Below, one piece after another: positions 12,144 through 21,022 of a stretch of 51,961 nt of DNA (the first letter of the stretch is position 1; each line of letters starts with the position of its first letter). The notes below the pieces were generated by a model. It was not told where the DNA came from and searched no databases. It worked only from the letters and a program-made list of their open reading frames with translations. The DNA comes from DAIMFL01 sp964372215 (GTDB lineage Bacteria > Pseudomonadota > Alphaproteobacteria > Dongiales > Dongiaceae). Made by a program: the position numbers and the translations under genes. The stretch lies in the NCBI GenBank assembly GCA_964372215.1, contig CAYJQC010000029.1:1-51961 (forward strand), in the 5' to 3' direction.

Positions 12144-13637
12144 TCATTTCCCGTTGGCGGCGCGCGGCAGCGGCGCGCCGCTGCCGCTGTCGTCGACGCC
12201 GACATCGAGCGCCAGCAGCGCGTCGACGATGACGCTCATGCGGCTGCCCAGCGATCCCTTGACCAGCACCACGTCGCCCGGCTTGACCGCGGCGGCGACC
12301 ACCGGCGCGAGCGCCGCGGTATCGGCCGCGTGGGTGGCGCGGCGCTCGGCGGGAAGCGCCGCGGCGAGCTCGGCCGAGAGCGGCCCCGCGGTGAACACCA
12401 GGTCGACCTTGGCGGCGACCAGGTCCGGCGCCAGTTCGACATGCAGCCGCGCCGCGCCCTCGCCCAGCTCGCGCATGTCGCCGAGCACCGCGATGCGGCG
12501 ACCGCCGGCCTCTGTCGTCGAGCCCGCCAGCACCGCGATGGCGGCGCGCATCGCCGCCGGGCTGGCGTTGTAGCTTTCGTCGATCATGTAGAGCGCGCCG
12601 CCGGGGAGCCCGATGCGCTTGCGTTCGCCGCGGCCCTTCGGCGCGGCCAGCTTGGCGAAGCTGGCCGCCGCGGCGCTGACATCGGCGCCCAGCGACTTCA
12701 CCGCCGCGAGCACCGCCAGGCTGTTCAATACCCAGTGCAGTCCCGGCACGCCGATGCAGTAGTCGAGCGTCTCGCCCATGATCGAGGCCGAGACCGCGCT
12801 GCAGGTGGAATGGAGCGAGCAGTCGAGCAGCCGCGCCTTGGCCTCTGGGTGGCGCCCGAATCCGACGATGCGCGACAGCTTCTGCGCCTTGGCCTTGCCG
12901 GCCAGCAGCGCGTACTGCGCATTGTCGCGGTTGAGGATGGCGACGCCGGACGCCGGCATGCCCTCGAAGATCTCCGCCTTCGCCTCGGCGATCGCCGCGA
13001 CCGAGCCGAAGAACTCGAGATGGGCCGGCTCGATCGTGGTGATGATCGAGATCTCGGGCTTGACCTGCCGGGTCAAGGCGCTGATCTCGCCGGCGTGGTT
13101 CATGCCGAGCTCGAACACCCCGTAGGTGATGCCGCGCGGCATGCGCGCCAGCGACAGCGGCACGCCCCACTGGTTGTTGAGGTTGCCCTGGCTGGCATAG
13201 GTCGGCGCCTGCAGCTCGAGGGCGCGGCGCAGCGCCTCCTTGGTGCCGGTCTTGCCGACGCTGCCGGTGATCGCGACGAAGCGGGCGGTGCTGCACGCCC
13301 GCGCGGCGGCGCCCAGTGCCTCCAGCGCGGCCATGGTGTCGCCGACCAGCAGCAGGCGGGAATCTGCGGGGAGCGCGGCCGGAATGCGGTGCACCACTGC
13401 GGCGCCGGCGCCGGCGGCGAGCGCCTTGGCGACGTGATCGTGGCCGTCATGGGTCGGGCCGACCAGGGCGAAGAACAGGTCGCCGGGCGCCAGGGTCCGG
13501 CTGTCGATCGAAACCCCGGTGATCGGCAGCTCGCCGGCGACCGCGCCGGTGGCCCAGCGCCCACCGATGGCGGCGGCGACCTCGCCGGCGGTCCATAGCG
13601 GCGCCCGCGGGTCGGCGTTGCGGTTCTGCGGCGCCAT
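12144..13637 (-). CDS. murF: UDP-MurNAc-tripeptide--D-Ala-D-Ala ligase MurF
   Basis: MurF adds the D-Ala-D-Ala made by Ddl to the UDP-MurNAc-tripeptide. The 497-residue protein has the P-loop ITGSVGKTGTKEAL, the IEPAHLEFFGS segment, and the C-terminal YMIDESYNASPAAMRAA and LGDMRELGE motifs. Two starts are adjacent: a GTG at 13640 (4-bp overlap with murE) and the ATG at 13637 chosen here (TGATG, 1-bp overlap). They differ by one residue. A low-complexity linker precedes the final PRAANGK. Confidence 0.95.
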   Translation of the reverse strand: MAPQNRNADPRAPLWTAGEVAAAIGGRWATGAVAGELPITGVSIDSRTLAPGDLFFALVGPTHDGHDHVAKALAAGAGAAVVHRIPAALPADSRLLLVGDTMAALEALGAAARACSTARFVAITGSVGKTGTKEALRRALELQAPTYASQGNLNNQWGVPLSLARMPRGITYGVFELGMNHAGEISALTRQVKPEISIITTIEPAHLEFFGSVAAIAEAKAEIFEGMPASGVAILNRDNAQYALLAGKAKAQKLSRIVGFGRHPEAKARLLDCSLHSTCSAVSASIMGETLDYCIGVPGLHWVLNSLAVLAAVKSLGADVSAAAASFAKLAAPKGRGERKRIGLPGGALYMIDESYNASPAAMRAAIAVLAGSTTEAGGRRIAVLGDMRELGEGAARLHVELAPDLVAAKVDLVFTAGPLSAELAAALPAERRATHAADTAALAPVVAAAVKPGDVVLVKGSLGSRMSVIVDALLALDVGVDDSGSGAPLPRAANGK

Positions 13638-15124
13638 CACGCGATTCCGCTCGTGCCGGCGGCGAGGCGCGCGGCGACGACCCGCGCCACCGCGCTGTCG
13701 TCGAAGGGATGCGTGACGCCGGCGACAGTCTGGCCGGTCTCGTGGCCCTTGCCGGCGATGACCAGCACGTCGTCACGGCCGAGGCCGCCGATCGCGGCCG
13801 CGATCGCCGCGGCGCGGTCGCCGATTTCGACGGCGCCGGGGGCGGCGGCCAGGATCTCGGCGCGGATCGCCGCGGGATCTTCGCTGCGCGGATTGTCGTC
13901 GGTGACGATGACGCGGTCGGCCAGGCGCGCGGCGATCTCGCCCATCATCGGCCGCTTGCCGCGGTCGCGGTCGCCGCCGCAGCCGAAGACGACGACCAGC
14001 GCGCCGCTGGTGTGCGGCCGCAGGGTCTGCAGCACGATCTCGAGCGCGCCGGGCTTGTGGGCGTAGTCGACGAACACCGGCGCGCCGTTCGGATGGTGCG
14101 CCACCAGCTCGAGCCGGCCATGCACGCCCTCGAGCTGCGCCAGCGCGGCGAACGCCGCGGCAGGCTCGGCGCCGGTGGCGATGACCAGGCCGAGGGCGGC
14201 CAGCGCGTTCATCGCCTGGAAGCCGCCGGCGACCGGGAACAGGACCTCGCGGCGCGTGCCGAACAGCTCGACCGTGAGGCGCTGGCCGTCGCCCGCCAGC
14301 TCCTGGGCGACCAGACGCAGATCCGCGCCGCCGCGTCCGTATGACATCACACGGGCGCCGCGGGCGCGGCAGCGCGCGGCGACGACCTCGAATTCCGGCG
14401 CGTCGGCGTTGATGACGGCGCCGCCGCCCGGCAACAGCAGCGTCTCGAACAGCCGGAACTTGGCGTCCAGATAGGCCTCGAAGGTGCCGTGGTAGTCGAG
14501 ATGGTCGCGGCTCAGATTGGTGAAGGCGGCGGCGGCGACGCGCACGCCGTCGAGCCGGAACTGGTCGAGGCCGTGGCTCGATGCCTCCATGGCCAAATGG
14601 TCGATGCCCTCACCGGCCAGATCCGCGAGCGTGCGATGCAGCTCGATCGGATCCGGCGTGGTGAGGGCACCGTAGGTCGCCCGCTCCGGCGTGACGATGC
14701 CGAGCGTGCCGAGGCTGGCGGCGCGCAGGCCGAGGATGGCCCAGAGCTGGCGGGTGAATTCGACGGTCGAGGTCTTGCCGCTGGTGCCGGTGACCGCGGC
14801 GATGGTCTTCGGCTGGCGGCCGAAGAAGCTGGCGGCGATCAGGGCCAGCGCACGGCGCGGATTGTCGTCGGTGACCAGGGCGACACCGCGCGGGCAGGAC
14901 CGCAGGGCGGTGCCGCTGGGCGCCAGGATCGCGCTGGCGCCGCGGGTGATCGCCTGGTCGATGAAGTTGCGGCCGTCGGCCTTGGCCCCGGGCAGCGCGG
15001 CGAACAGGAAGCCGCGCTCGACCGCCCGCGAATCGGCGGTCAGTCCGCTGACCTCGATGTCCTCAGCCCGTGCTGATCCCTGCACCGCTACCGTTTCTCC
15101 AGCCAAGAGGTCACTCAACCGCAC
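13637..15124 (-). CDS. murE: UDP-MurNAc-L-Ala-D-Glu--2,6-diaminopimelate ligase MurE
   Basis: MurE adds the third stem-peptide residue. The 495-residue protein has the P-loop TGTSGKTS at about residues 112-119, TNLSRDHLDYHGTFEAY, and the C-terminal VVFGCGGDRDRGKRP. The motif TDDNPRSEDP contains DNPR, known to select meso-diaminopimelate over lysine, so the wall is inferred to be of the directly cross-linkable mDAP type. The start is GTG, overlapping the end of ftsI by 14 bp, the largest overlap in the cluster. Confidence 0.96.
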   Translation of the reverse strand: MRLSDLLAGETVAVQGSARAEDIEVSGLTADSRAVERGFLFAALPGAKADGRNFIDQAITRGASAILAPSGTALRSCPRGVALVTDDNPRRALALIAASFFGRQPKTIAAVTGTSGKTSTVEFTRQLWAILGLRAASLGTLGIVTPERATYGALTTPDPIELHRTLADLAGEGIDHLAMEASSHGLDQFRLDGVRVAAAAFTNLSRDHLDYHGTFEAYLDAKFRLFETLLLPGGGAVINADAPEFEVVAARCRARGARVMSYGRGGADLRLVAQELAGDGQRLTVELFGTRREVLFPVAGGFQAMNALAALGLVIATGAEPAAAFAALAQLEGVHGRLELVAHHPNGAPVFVDYAHKPGALEIVLQTLRPHTSGALVVVFGCGGDRDRGKRPMMGEIAARLADRVIVTDDNPRSEDPAAIRAEILAAAPGAVEIGDRAAAIAAAIGGLGRDDVLVIAGKGHETGQTVAGVTHPFDDSAVARVVAARLAAGTSGIA

Positions 15125-16865
15125 GCGCCTCCTCCGTCGCGTTGACCGCGATCAGCAGGTCGCTCGCCGGGTCGGGGGAATCGATCGGCACCGGCAGCAG
15201 GCCGAGCAGCGGCGCCATGCGTTGCACCACGCGGCCGACCGCGGGCGCCGCGACCCAGCCGCCGGTGGCATAGCCGTGGGAGGATGCGTTCGGCTTCGGC
15301 TCGTCGACCATGACGAGCACCACGTATTTCGGATCGTTGATCGGGAACGCGGCGACGAAGGACGCGAGCCGGGAATTGCGATTGTAGCCGTTGCCCGATT
15401 GCTTGTCGGCGGTGCCGGTCTTGCCGCCGATGAGATAGCCGGGCACGTCGGCGTTCTTGCCGGTTCCGGCGTCGACCACCAGCCGCAGCAGCTTGCGCAT
15501 TTCGTGCGAGGTCTCGGCCGAGATGACGCGCTCGCCGGTCGAAACCTCGCCGCTGTCGCGCGCGATCAGGGTAGCCGGCCGCATGATGCCGCCGTTCACC
15601 ACCGCCGCGACGCCGGCGACCAGATGGAGCGGGCTGACCGCCAGGCCGTGGCCGTAGGCGATGGTCATGGTGTTGATCGGCCGCCAGTTCGCGGGATAGA
15701 GCGGCTGGCCGACTTCGGGCAGCTCGACCGACGCGGTGCGCAGCATGCCGAGCCGCGCGAAGAACGTCTTCTGCGCGGCGCCGCCAATCTCCTCCGCCAT
15801 GCGCGCCGAGCCGATGTTCGACGAGTACATGAAGATCTCGGGCACGCTCAGCCAGCGGTTCTTGCCGTGGTAGTCGCGGATCTGGAAGCCGCCGATATGG
15901 ATCGGGTGGGTGGCATCGAACCGGTCGGTCAGCCGGATCAGGCCGCTGTCGAGCGAGAGCGCCGTGTTGAAGATCTTGAAGGTGGAGCCCATCTCGTAGA
16001 TGCCGAGGGTGGCGCGGTTGAAGCGGGCGTCCTCCGAGGCGGTGCCGGGTTGGTTGGGATCGAAATCGGGCAGCGAGGTGAGGGCGAGCAGCTCGCCGGT
16101 CGTGACGTCGAGCACCGCGGCGGCGCCGCCGATGCCGGTGAAGTCGGCGATCGCCCGGCCGAGCTCCTCGCGCAGGATGTGCTGGACGCGCACGTCGATC
16201 GACAGGCGCACCGGGCGCTGGCCGCCGCGCAGCACGTCGTCGAAGGACTGCTCGATCCCGGCGAGGCCGTTGTTGTCGATATCGGTGAAGCCGACGACAT
16301 GGGCGGTCGACGCGCCCTGGGGATAGACCCGCCGCTCCGCGGCCTGGAAATACAGGCCGGGAATGCCGAGGCGGTTTACCTGATACTGCTCGCGCGGCGT
16401 CAGGTTGCGCTTGATCCACACGAACGACTTGTCGGCCGACAGCCGGCTGGCGATCTCGGCGCTGCTCAGGCCGGGCAGCAGCTCGGCCAGTCGCGCCGCC
16501 GCCTCGCCGGGGTCGAGCACCTGCTGCGGATTGGCGTAGAGCGAGGCGCTCGGCAGGCTGGTCGCCAGCACCACGCCGTTGCGGTCGACGATGTCGGCGC
16601 GCTCGACCGGAAGCGTCGGCGCAGCGCCGCCCTGGGCGATGCGCGGTTCCTCGCCCTGCTGCAGCAGCGCGACCGCGGTCAGGCGCAGCGCGATCACCGC
16701 GAAGGCGATGGCGAACAAGGCGCCGGTGACCAGCAGGCGGGTGCGGCCGGTCTCCAGCACGCGCTTGGCGGTGCCATCGAGATGGACCACCTGTTCGCGG
16801 CGCAGGGGCGGGCAGGCGACGCGCAGATCCTGCGGCGCCGGCGAGCGGGGATCGGCAAGGGTCAT
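15111..16865 (-). CDS. ftsI: Septal transpeptidase FtsI (PBP3)
   Basis: FtsI is the class B penicillin-binding protein that cross-links septal peptidoglycan. The 584-residue protein has a basic cytoplasmic N-terminus, one membrane anchor (about 43-68), the pedestal/dimerisation domain with RRVYPQGASTAHVVGF, and the transpeptidase domain with catalytic STFK at 294-297, SSN at 348-350 and KTG at 482-484. The ATG overlaps the ftsL stop by 4 bp, which rules out the upstream extension. It works as a pair with FtsW, encoded six genes downstream. Confidence 0.96.
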   Translation of the reverse strand: MTLADPRSPAPQDLRVACPPLRREQVVHLDGTAKRVLETGRTRLLVTGALFAIAFAVIALRLTAVALLQQGEEPRIAQGGAAPTLPVERADIVDRNGVVLATSLPSASLYANPQQVLDPGEAAARLAELLPGLSSAEIASRLSADKSFVWIKRNLTPREQYQVNRLGIPGLYFQAAERRVYPQGASTAHVVGFTDIDNNGLAGIEQSFDDVLRGGQRPVRLSIDVRVQHILREELGRAIADFTGIGGAAAVLDVTTGELLALTSLPDFDPNQPGTASEDARFNRATLGIYEMGSTFKIFNTALSLDSGLIRLTDRFDATHPIHIGGFQIRDYHGKNRWLSVPEIFMYSSNIGSARMAEEIGGAAQKTFFARLGMLRTASVELPEVGQPLYPANWRPINTMTIAYGHGLAVSPLHLVAGVAAVVNGGIMRPATLIARDSGEVSTGERVISAETSHEMRKLLRLVVDAGTGKNADVPGYLIGGKTGTADKQSGNGYNRNSRLASFVAAFPINDPKYVVLVMVDEPKPNASSHGYATGGWVAAPAVGRVVQRMAPLLGLLPVPIDSPDPASDLLIAVNATEEARAVE

Positions 16866-17344
16866 TCCGCGCTCCTCATGCTGGCGAGGACGGCCCGCAC
16901 GTCGGCCGGCAGCTCGGCGAAGGGCGGCTCGGCGGTGCCCGATGGCGCCGCGGGTCGGGGTGCCGGCTGCGCGGTCGCGACCGGAATCGGCGCGGCGTCG
17001 GGCGCGGGCGCCGCGGCGATCAGCGGCGCACTGTCCTGCGGCTCGTCCGGGTCCGGTGCGGGCAGCGGCAGCTTCTCGGGCACGTCGTCGATGGTCGCGA
17101 GCTGGGAGCCGCTGACCGGCGCCAACTCGAGATGCCGCCGGGAGATCTCGGCCAGGCGCTCGGGATCGTTGAGGAAGCTCCATTCCGCCTTGAGCACGTG
17201 GATCGCCTCGCGATGGGCGAGGATCTGCTGCTGCAGGCCGCCCAGCTCGAGCTCCAGCGCCTGGACCCGGTACTTGGCGTGGTACAGCCCGATGCCGGCG
17301 GCGACCGCCAGGGACAGGGTGAGCACGGTGCCGAAGCGGATCAT
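16862..17344 (-). CDS. ftsL: Cell division protein FtsL
   Basis: FtsL is a small bitopic protein that, with FtsB and FtsQ, activates FtsWI. The 160-residue protein has a membrane segment at about 4-24, a heptad-like coiled coil (about 26-60, RVQALELELGGLQQQILAHR), then the conserved LNDPERLAEISRRHLELAP segment, and a Pro/Ala-rich tail from about residue 90. The tail makes it longer than E. coli FtsL (121 residues). Position between rsmH and ftsI, with 4-bp overlaps on both sides, supports the call more than sequence identity does. Confidence 0.92.
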   Translation of the reverse strand: MIRFGTVLTLSLAVAAGIGLYHAKYRVQALELELGGLQQQILAHREAIHVLKAEWSFLNDPERLAEISRRHLELAPVSGSQLATIDDVPEKLPLPAPDPDEPQDSAPLIAAAPAPDAAPIPVATAQPAPRPAAPSGTAEPPFAELPADVRAVLASMRSAE

Positions 17345-18327
17345 GCGGCTTCCCCCCAGGCCGGGGCGTCGGTGCGTTGGGCAGTGCGCAGCCGGGCCGA
17401 GCGGGCCCGCGGATTGGCCGCGACCTCGGCCGCGCCGGGCGCGACCAGGCCGCCGTCGATCAGGCGGAAGCTCGGCGTGCGCGTGTCGCCGGTGGGCGGC
17501 AGATGGCGCGAACCGGCCGGCGCGCGGCCGCTGCGGGTACGCAGGAACTCCTTGACCAGCCGGTCCTCGAGCGAATGGAAGGCGACTACCGCGAGGCGGC
17601 CGCCGGCCGCGAGCAGGGCCTCGGCGGCGGCGAGGCCGCGCTCGATCTCGCCGAGCTCGTCGTTCACCTTGATGCGCAGCGCCTGGAAGGTGCGGGTCGC
17701 CGGATCGATCTTCTCCGGGCCGCGCGGGCCGCGGGCGCGCACGGCGCCGCGCACCAGTTCGGCCAATTGCAGCGTGCGCTCGATCGGCGCTGCCGAGCGG
17801 GCGACCACGATGGCGCGGGCGATGGCGCGCGCCTTGCGCTCGTCGCCGAGTTGATAGATGACGTCGGCCAGCTCGCGCTCGCTCAGATCGTTCACCAGAT
17901 CGGCGGCGCTCGGACCGCGCTTCTCCATGCGCATGTCGAGCGGGCCGTCGAAGCGGAAGGAGAAGCCGCGGGCCGCCTCGTCGAGCTGCATCGAGGAGAC
18001 GCCGAAATCGAACGCGACGCCGTCGGCCGCGTCGACGCCGCAGGCGCCGAGCAGGCCGCGCATGTCGCCGAAGCGGCCATGGACCAGACGCAGCCGGCCC
18101 TCGTAGCGGCGCACCAGGGCATCGGCGCGCGCGATCGCCTCGGGGTCGCGGTCGATGCCCCAGACCGTGCAGTCGGCGGCGTCCAGAATGGCGCGGGCAT
18201 AGCCGCCGGCGCCGAAGGTGGCGTCGACATAGATGCCGCCGTCCCGGGGCGCCAGCGCCTCGATCACCTCGCGCAGCAGCACCGGCAGATGGCCGCCGGC
18301 TGCGGCGGGGTTGCGCGGCGCGCTCAT
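17341..18327 (-). CDS. rsmH: 16S rRNA (cytosine1402-N4)-methyltransferase RsmH
   Basis: RsmH (formerly MraW) methylates N4 of C1402 in 16S rRNA. The 328-residue protein shows HLPVLLREVIEAL at the N-terminus, the SAM-binding YVDATFGAGGYARAIL, the VAFDFGVSSMQLDEAARGFSF segment, and the C-terminal LAVVAFHSLEDRLVKEF motif. Length is normal. ATG overlaps the mraZ stop by 4 bp, and the stop overlaps the ftsL ATG by 4 bp. Confidence 0.97.
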   Translation of the reverse strand: MSAPRNPAAAGGHLPVLLREVIEALAPRDGGIYVDATFGAGGYARAILDAADCTVWGIDRDPEAIARADALVRRYEGRLRLVHGRFGDMRGLLGACGVDAADGVAFDFGVSSMQLDEAARGFSFRFDGPLDMRMEKRGPSAADLVNDLSERELADVIYQLGDERKARAIARAIVVARSAAPIERTLQLAELVRGAVRARGPRGPEKIDPATRTFQALRIKVNDELGEIERGLAAAEALLAAGGRLAVVAFHSLEDRLVKEFLRTRSGRAPAGSRHLPPTGDTRTPSFRLIDGGLVAPGAAEVAANPRARSARLRTAQRTDAPAWGEAA

Positions 18328-18791
18328 CGTCCGTCTCCCGCGACCGGCAGCGGCGGCCCCTGGCGCAGGGTCCGGCCCTTTTCGAGCGCGCGCCTGCGGG
18401 CCTCGGCCTTGTACCTGTCGAACGCGCCCGGTTCCCAGATCTCGAAATGCGGACCGCGGCCGACGAACGCGGCGGTCTCGCCGATTCCGGCGTGGGCGGC
18501 CAGGGCCGGCGGCAGCACGATCCGGCCCTCGCCGTCGAGCGGCAGCGCCTTGGCGTCGGCGAACAGCGTCGCGGTCAGGTCGTCGTGCTCGTCCGAGAAC
18601 AGGTCGACCTGGGACACGCTGTCATTGAGACGGGCCATGAAGTCGAGGCCGGCGCACTGCACCGCCGCGTGCCGGAAGGACGGAAAGGCGACCAGGCCCT
18701 GGCCGGCCAGCGCCGCACGGAACGATGCCGGGATCGACACCCGCCCCTTGCGGTCGACCTTGTTGAGAAAAGTGTCGTGGAACAGAGCCAT
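18324..18791 (-). CDS. mraZ: Transcriptional regulator MraZ
   Basis: MraZ is an AbrB-like regulator that forms rings and represses its own dcw operon in species studied. The 155-residue protein contains the two half-domain motifs: DRKGRVSIPASFRAAL near residues 13-28 and the second copy DGEGRIVLPPALAAHAG near 86-102. It is the first gene of the operon. Immediately upstream (18887-18920) are four TGGG repeats over a probable promoter, the expected binding site. No strong Shine-Dalgarno is seen before the ATG. Confidence 0.95.
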   Translation of the reverse strand: MALFHDTFLNKVDRKGRVSIPASFRAALAGQGLVAFPSFRHAAVQCAGLDFMARLNDSVSQVDLFSDEHDDLTATLFADAKALPLDGEGRIVLPPALAAHAGIGETAAFVGRGPHFEIWEPGAFDRYKAEARRRALEKGRTLRQGPPLPVAGDGR

Positions 18792-18886
18792 AGCCGTCCC
18801 GACCGTCCGCCCCTCGAGCCCCCGTCCGCGCCGACCTTGGGCCGCACCACTTCGGGCAGGGACCGGCAGGCTTGGACATGAGGATT

Positions 18887-18920
18887 TGGGATATCATGGG
18901 ACCACATGGGCGTCAATGGG
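18887..18920 (-). promoter_or_regulatory. dcw operon promoter overlapped by four MraZ-type TGGG boxes
   Basis: On the plus strand TGGG occurs at 18887-18890, 18897-18900, 18907-18910 and 18917-18920, a perfect 10-bp period. On the minus (coding) strand a -35 TTGACG (18911-18916) and -10 TATCCC (18888-18893) are separated by 17 bp, so the boxes lie in and between the promoter elements. MraZ boxes in other bacteria are short G-rich direct repeats with one-helical-turn spacing. The start of transcription would be about 90 nt before the mraZ ATG. The -10 is weak (3/6); the repeats are the firmer part. Confidence 0.7.
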
Positions 18921-19196
18921 ATTGGAAAGTAAATCCTTGGAGTTCCGAGGTATTTACAGATGGTTAATGTGTCGTCTGAGGTGAGGCAGGAAGGCCTCGG
19001 TCCGGGCTGCCAATGCCGCGCCGTGGGCCGCGGCGGCGAATCCTCGGGGAGTATTGCGTTCTTTTTTTGTTCTCGCCGCGGATTTTGTTGGTCGAGAATC
19101 GGGCGCTGCCATGGCGCGCCCGCGCCGCGCCCGGGCGATGCCCGCGGCCGGTCGTCTGCGTCGAACGCAGCTTTCTGAAAACATGAGGAAATTAGC
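18921..19196. other. Intergenic stretch between mraZ promoter and rnpB
   Basis: No gene is supported here. There is a short perfect hairpin, CTGCGT-loop-ACGCAG, at about 19156-19170 beyond the 3' end of rnpB, but it has no T run in the direction of rnpB transcription. A T tract lies at about 19051-19064 between arms GCGGCGA and TCGCCGC. A 52-codon minus-strand frame ending at 18954 has no ribosome binding site and was not called. Confidence 0.5.
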
Positions 19197-19609
<413 letters not shown>

Positions 19610-19615
19610 AGGGCT

Positions 19616-19644
19616 TAGGTAATGCGCCCTGGCAGAGCCGTCAA
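19616..19644 (-). promoter_or_regulatory. Probable rnpB promoter
   Basis: On the minus strand TTGACG (19644-19639) is followed after exactly 17 bp by TACCTA (19621-19616). The predicted start falls at about 19609, where the P1 helix of RNase P RNA begins, which is independent support. The -10 is a poor match to TATAAT, as is common in high-GC alphaproteobacteria. Confidence 0.55.
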
Positions 19645-19655
19645 TTGCTTTCGGA

Positions 19656-20375
19656 TCAATCGATTAGGGCGAGAAGGGCGGCGAGCCGACCGGCCGTGCC
19701 GGGATCGGGTTGACCGTCGACCCGTTCGGGCCGGAAATGGCGCTGGAAGGCGGCCACCACGGCGCGGGTCTCGTGGTCCAGCGCGCCGCTCCGCGGCACG
19801 CCATAGCCGAAGCGGGCGAGATCGGCCTGCAGCGCCCGCAAATCGGGGGAGGCACCGTCGACGAAGGGCGGTGCGGTGTCCGGCCACAGGCCGATGCCGG
19901 CACGGGCGAGGCGCGCCCAGTCGAACCGCTCGCCCGGATCCTCCTTGCGCGCGGGCGCCACGTCGGAATGGCCGAGCACCCGGCGCGGCGGGATCGGGTG
20001 CCGGGTCAGGATGCCCGCGGCGAGGCGTTCGAGCGCCGCCATCTGCGCCTCGGGAAACGGGCGATAGCCGAATTCGTGGCCGGGATTGACCAGCTCGATG
20101 CCGATCGAGCGGGCGTTGATGTCGCTGGCGCCGGCCCAGCTCGCCACTCCGGCGTGCCAGGCGCGCAGTTCTTCCGGCACCAGGCGCCAGGCTGCGCCGT
20201 CCTCCTCGATCAGGTAGTGGGCGCCGACCTTGGCGGCGGGGTCGCAGAGCCGGTCGAGCGCCGCCGCGGCACTTCTCATCCCGGTGTAGTGGAGCAGCAG
20301 AATGTCGACGCTCCGCCCGGCCGGCCGGGCGTCGCGATTCGGCGAAGGGCGCTCGCGTATCGCCGGCGCGGCCAT
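19656..20375 (-). CDS. N-acetylmuramoyl-L-alanine amidase (AmpD/AmiD type) with peptidoglycan-binding domain
   Basis: The enzyme cuts the bond between MurNAc and the stem peptide, in wall recycling or turnover. From the ATG the 239-residue protein has an amidase_2 domain with the three zinc ligands His29 (LLLHYTGM), His136 and Asp146 (LGHSDVAPARKEDPGERFDW), then a C-terminal PG_binding_1 domain (about 175-235). That second domain makes it more like AmiD than like cytosolic AmpD, although no signal peptide is evident. A GTG at 20393 would overlap the cupin stop in a GTGA and add six residues. It follows the cupin gene closely and lies just upstream of rnpB. Confidence 0.9.
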   Translation of the reverse strand: MAAPAIRERPSPNRDARPAGRSVDILLLHYTGMRSAAAALDRLCDPAAKVGAHYLIEEDGAAWRLVPEELRAWHAGVASWAGASDINARSIGIELVNPGHEFGYRPFPEAQMAALERLAAGILTRHPIPPRRVLGHSDVAPARKEDPGERFDWARLARAGIGLWPDTAPPFVDGASPDLRALQADLARFGYGVPRSGALDHETRAVVAAFQRHFRPERVDGQPDPGTAGRLAALLALID

Positions 20376-20389
20376 CGCCGATGCCGGGC

Positions 20390-20899
20390 TCACCGAATCA
20401 GCGCCTCGAGCTCCGCCGGGTCGCGGCCGGTGCTGGCGTAATGCGCGCGGCACAGGGCCAGGCGGGTGAACACGTCTTCGTAACCGATCTGCCGGCCCTC
20501 GGGGTCGGTATAGATCAGCGCGCCGCGGGTGACGAAGAAGGTGGTCATGCCGGTCTTGGCATCGGCCACCAGGGTGTGCATTTCGCCCGGCGGCTCGTAG
20601 ATATAGGTGCCCTCGCTGGCGACCCAGTTGTGCTCGAGATAGCGCCACGAGCCGTCGAGCGTGAAGCCGTGCACCGGCTGGGTGTGGTAGTGGCAGGCGA
20701 GGCTCTCGCCCGGGCCGATCTTCAGGAGGCTCGACCAGCCGCCATTGCTGACGTCGAACATCATCGGCCGCAGCTGCACGCCGGGCCGGATCGGCACCCA
20801 GACCGACTCGTCCTCGGGGTGGGAATCGACGACGATCTCCGGGATCAGGTTGAGGGACCGGAAGACGAATCCCGGATCGGGTCGGCGGGTCTGGTTCAC
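20390..20899 (-). CDS. Cupin-domain protein, 2,4'-dihydroxyacetophenone dioxygenase-like
   Basis: The product is a 169-residue single-domain cupin. The motif CHYHTQPVHGFTLDG gives the metal ligands His70, His72 and probably His77, and EPPGEMHTL adds His108 in the second cupin motif. Overall layout resembles the DAD/ChrR-like cupins, some of which cut aromatic ketones with Fe, but the substrate here is unknown. I chose the GTG at 20899 because AGGA lies about 9 nt upstream; an ATG at 20956 would add 19 residues but would read through the tandem repeat at 20920-20941 and has no clear ribosome site. The amidase gene follows after about 14 bp. Confidence 0.75.
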   Translation of the reverse strand: MNQTRRPDPGFVFRSLNLIPEIVVDSHPEDESVWVPIRPGVQLRPMMFDVSNGGWSSLLKIGPGESLACHYHTQPVHGFTLDGSWRYLEHNWVASEGTYIYEPPGEMHTLVADAKTGMTTFFVTRGALIYTDPEGRQIGYEDVFTRLALCRAHYASTGRDPAELEALIR

Positions 20900-20919
20900 G
20901 GCGGCTGTCCTGCGCTGGT

Positions 20920-20941
20920 GACGTAGTATCGACGTAGTATC
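20920..20941. repeat. 11-bp tandem duplication upstream of the cupin gene
   Basis: GACGTAGTATC occurs twice without a gap (20920-20930 and 20931-20941). On the minus strand each copy reads GATACTACGTC, so each carries a TATACT-like GATACT. It lies 21-42 bp before the preferred cupin start, where a promoter would be expected. Confidence 0.85.
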
Positions 20942-21022
20942 GTCGGGCGGTGTCATCCGGGCGGCGGCGCGTGCGCGTTGCCATCCGGAAGCGGGAGCCC
21001 GGCCGATCATGGGGGGCGGCGG

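Noticed and set aside
10566..13598. A 1010-codon plus-strand frame across murD, mraY and murF
   Set aside because: It lies opposite three unmistakable cell-wall genes and has no recognisable motif.
18954..19112. A 52-codon basic peptide on the minus strand between rnpB and mraZ
   Set aside because: No ribosome binding site, no family, and it lies just upstream of the dcw promoter elements.
19156..19170. A rho-independent terminator for rnpB
   Set aside because: The hairpin is perfect but short and no T run follows it in the direction of transcription.
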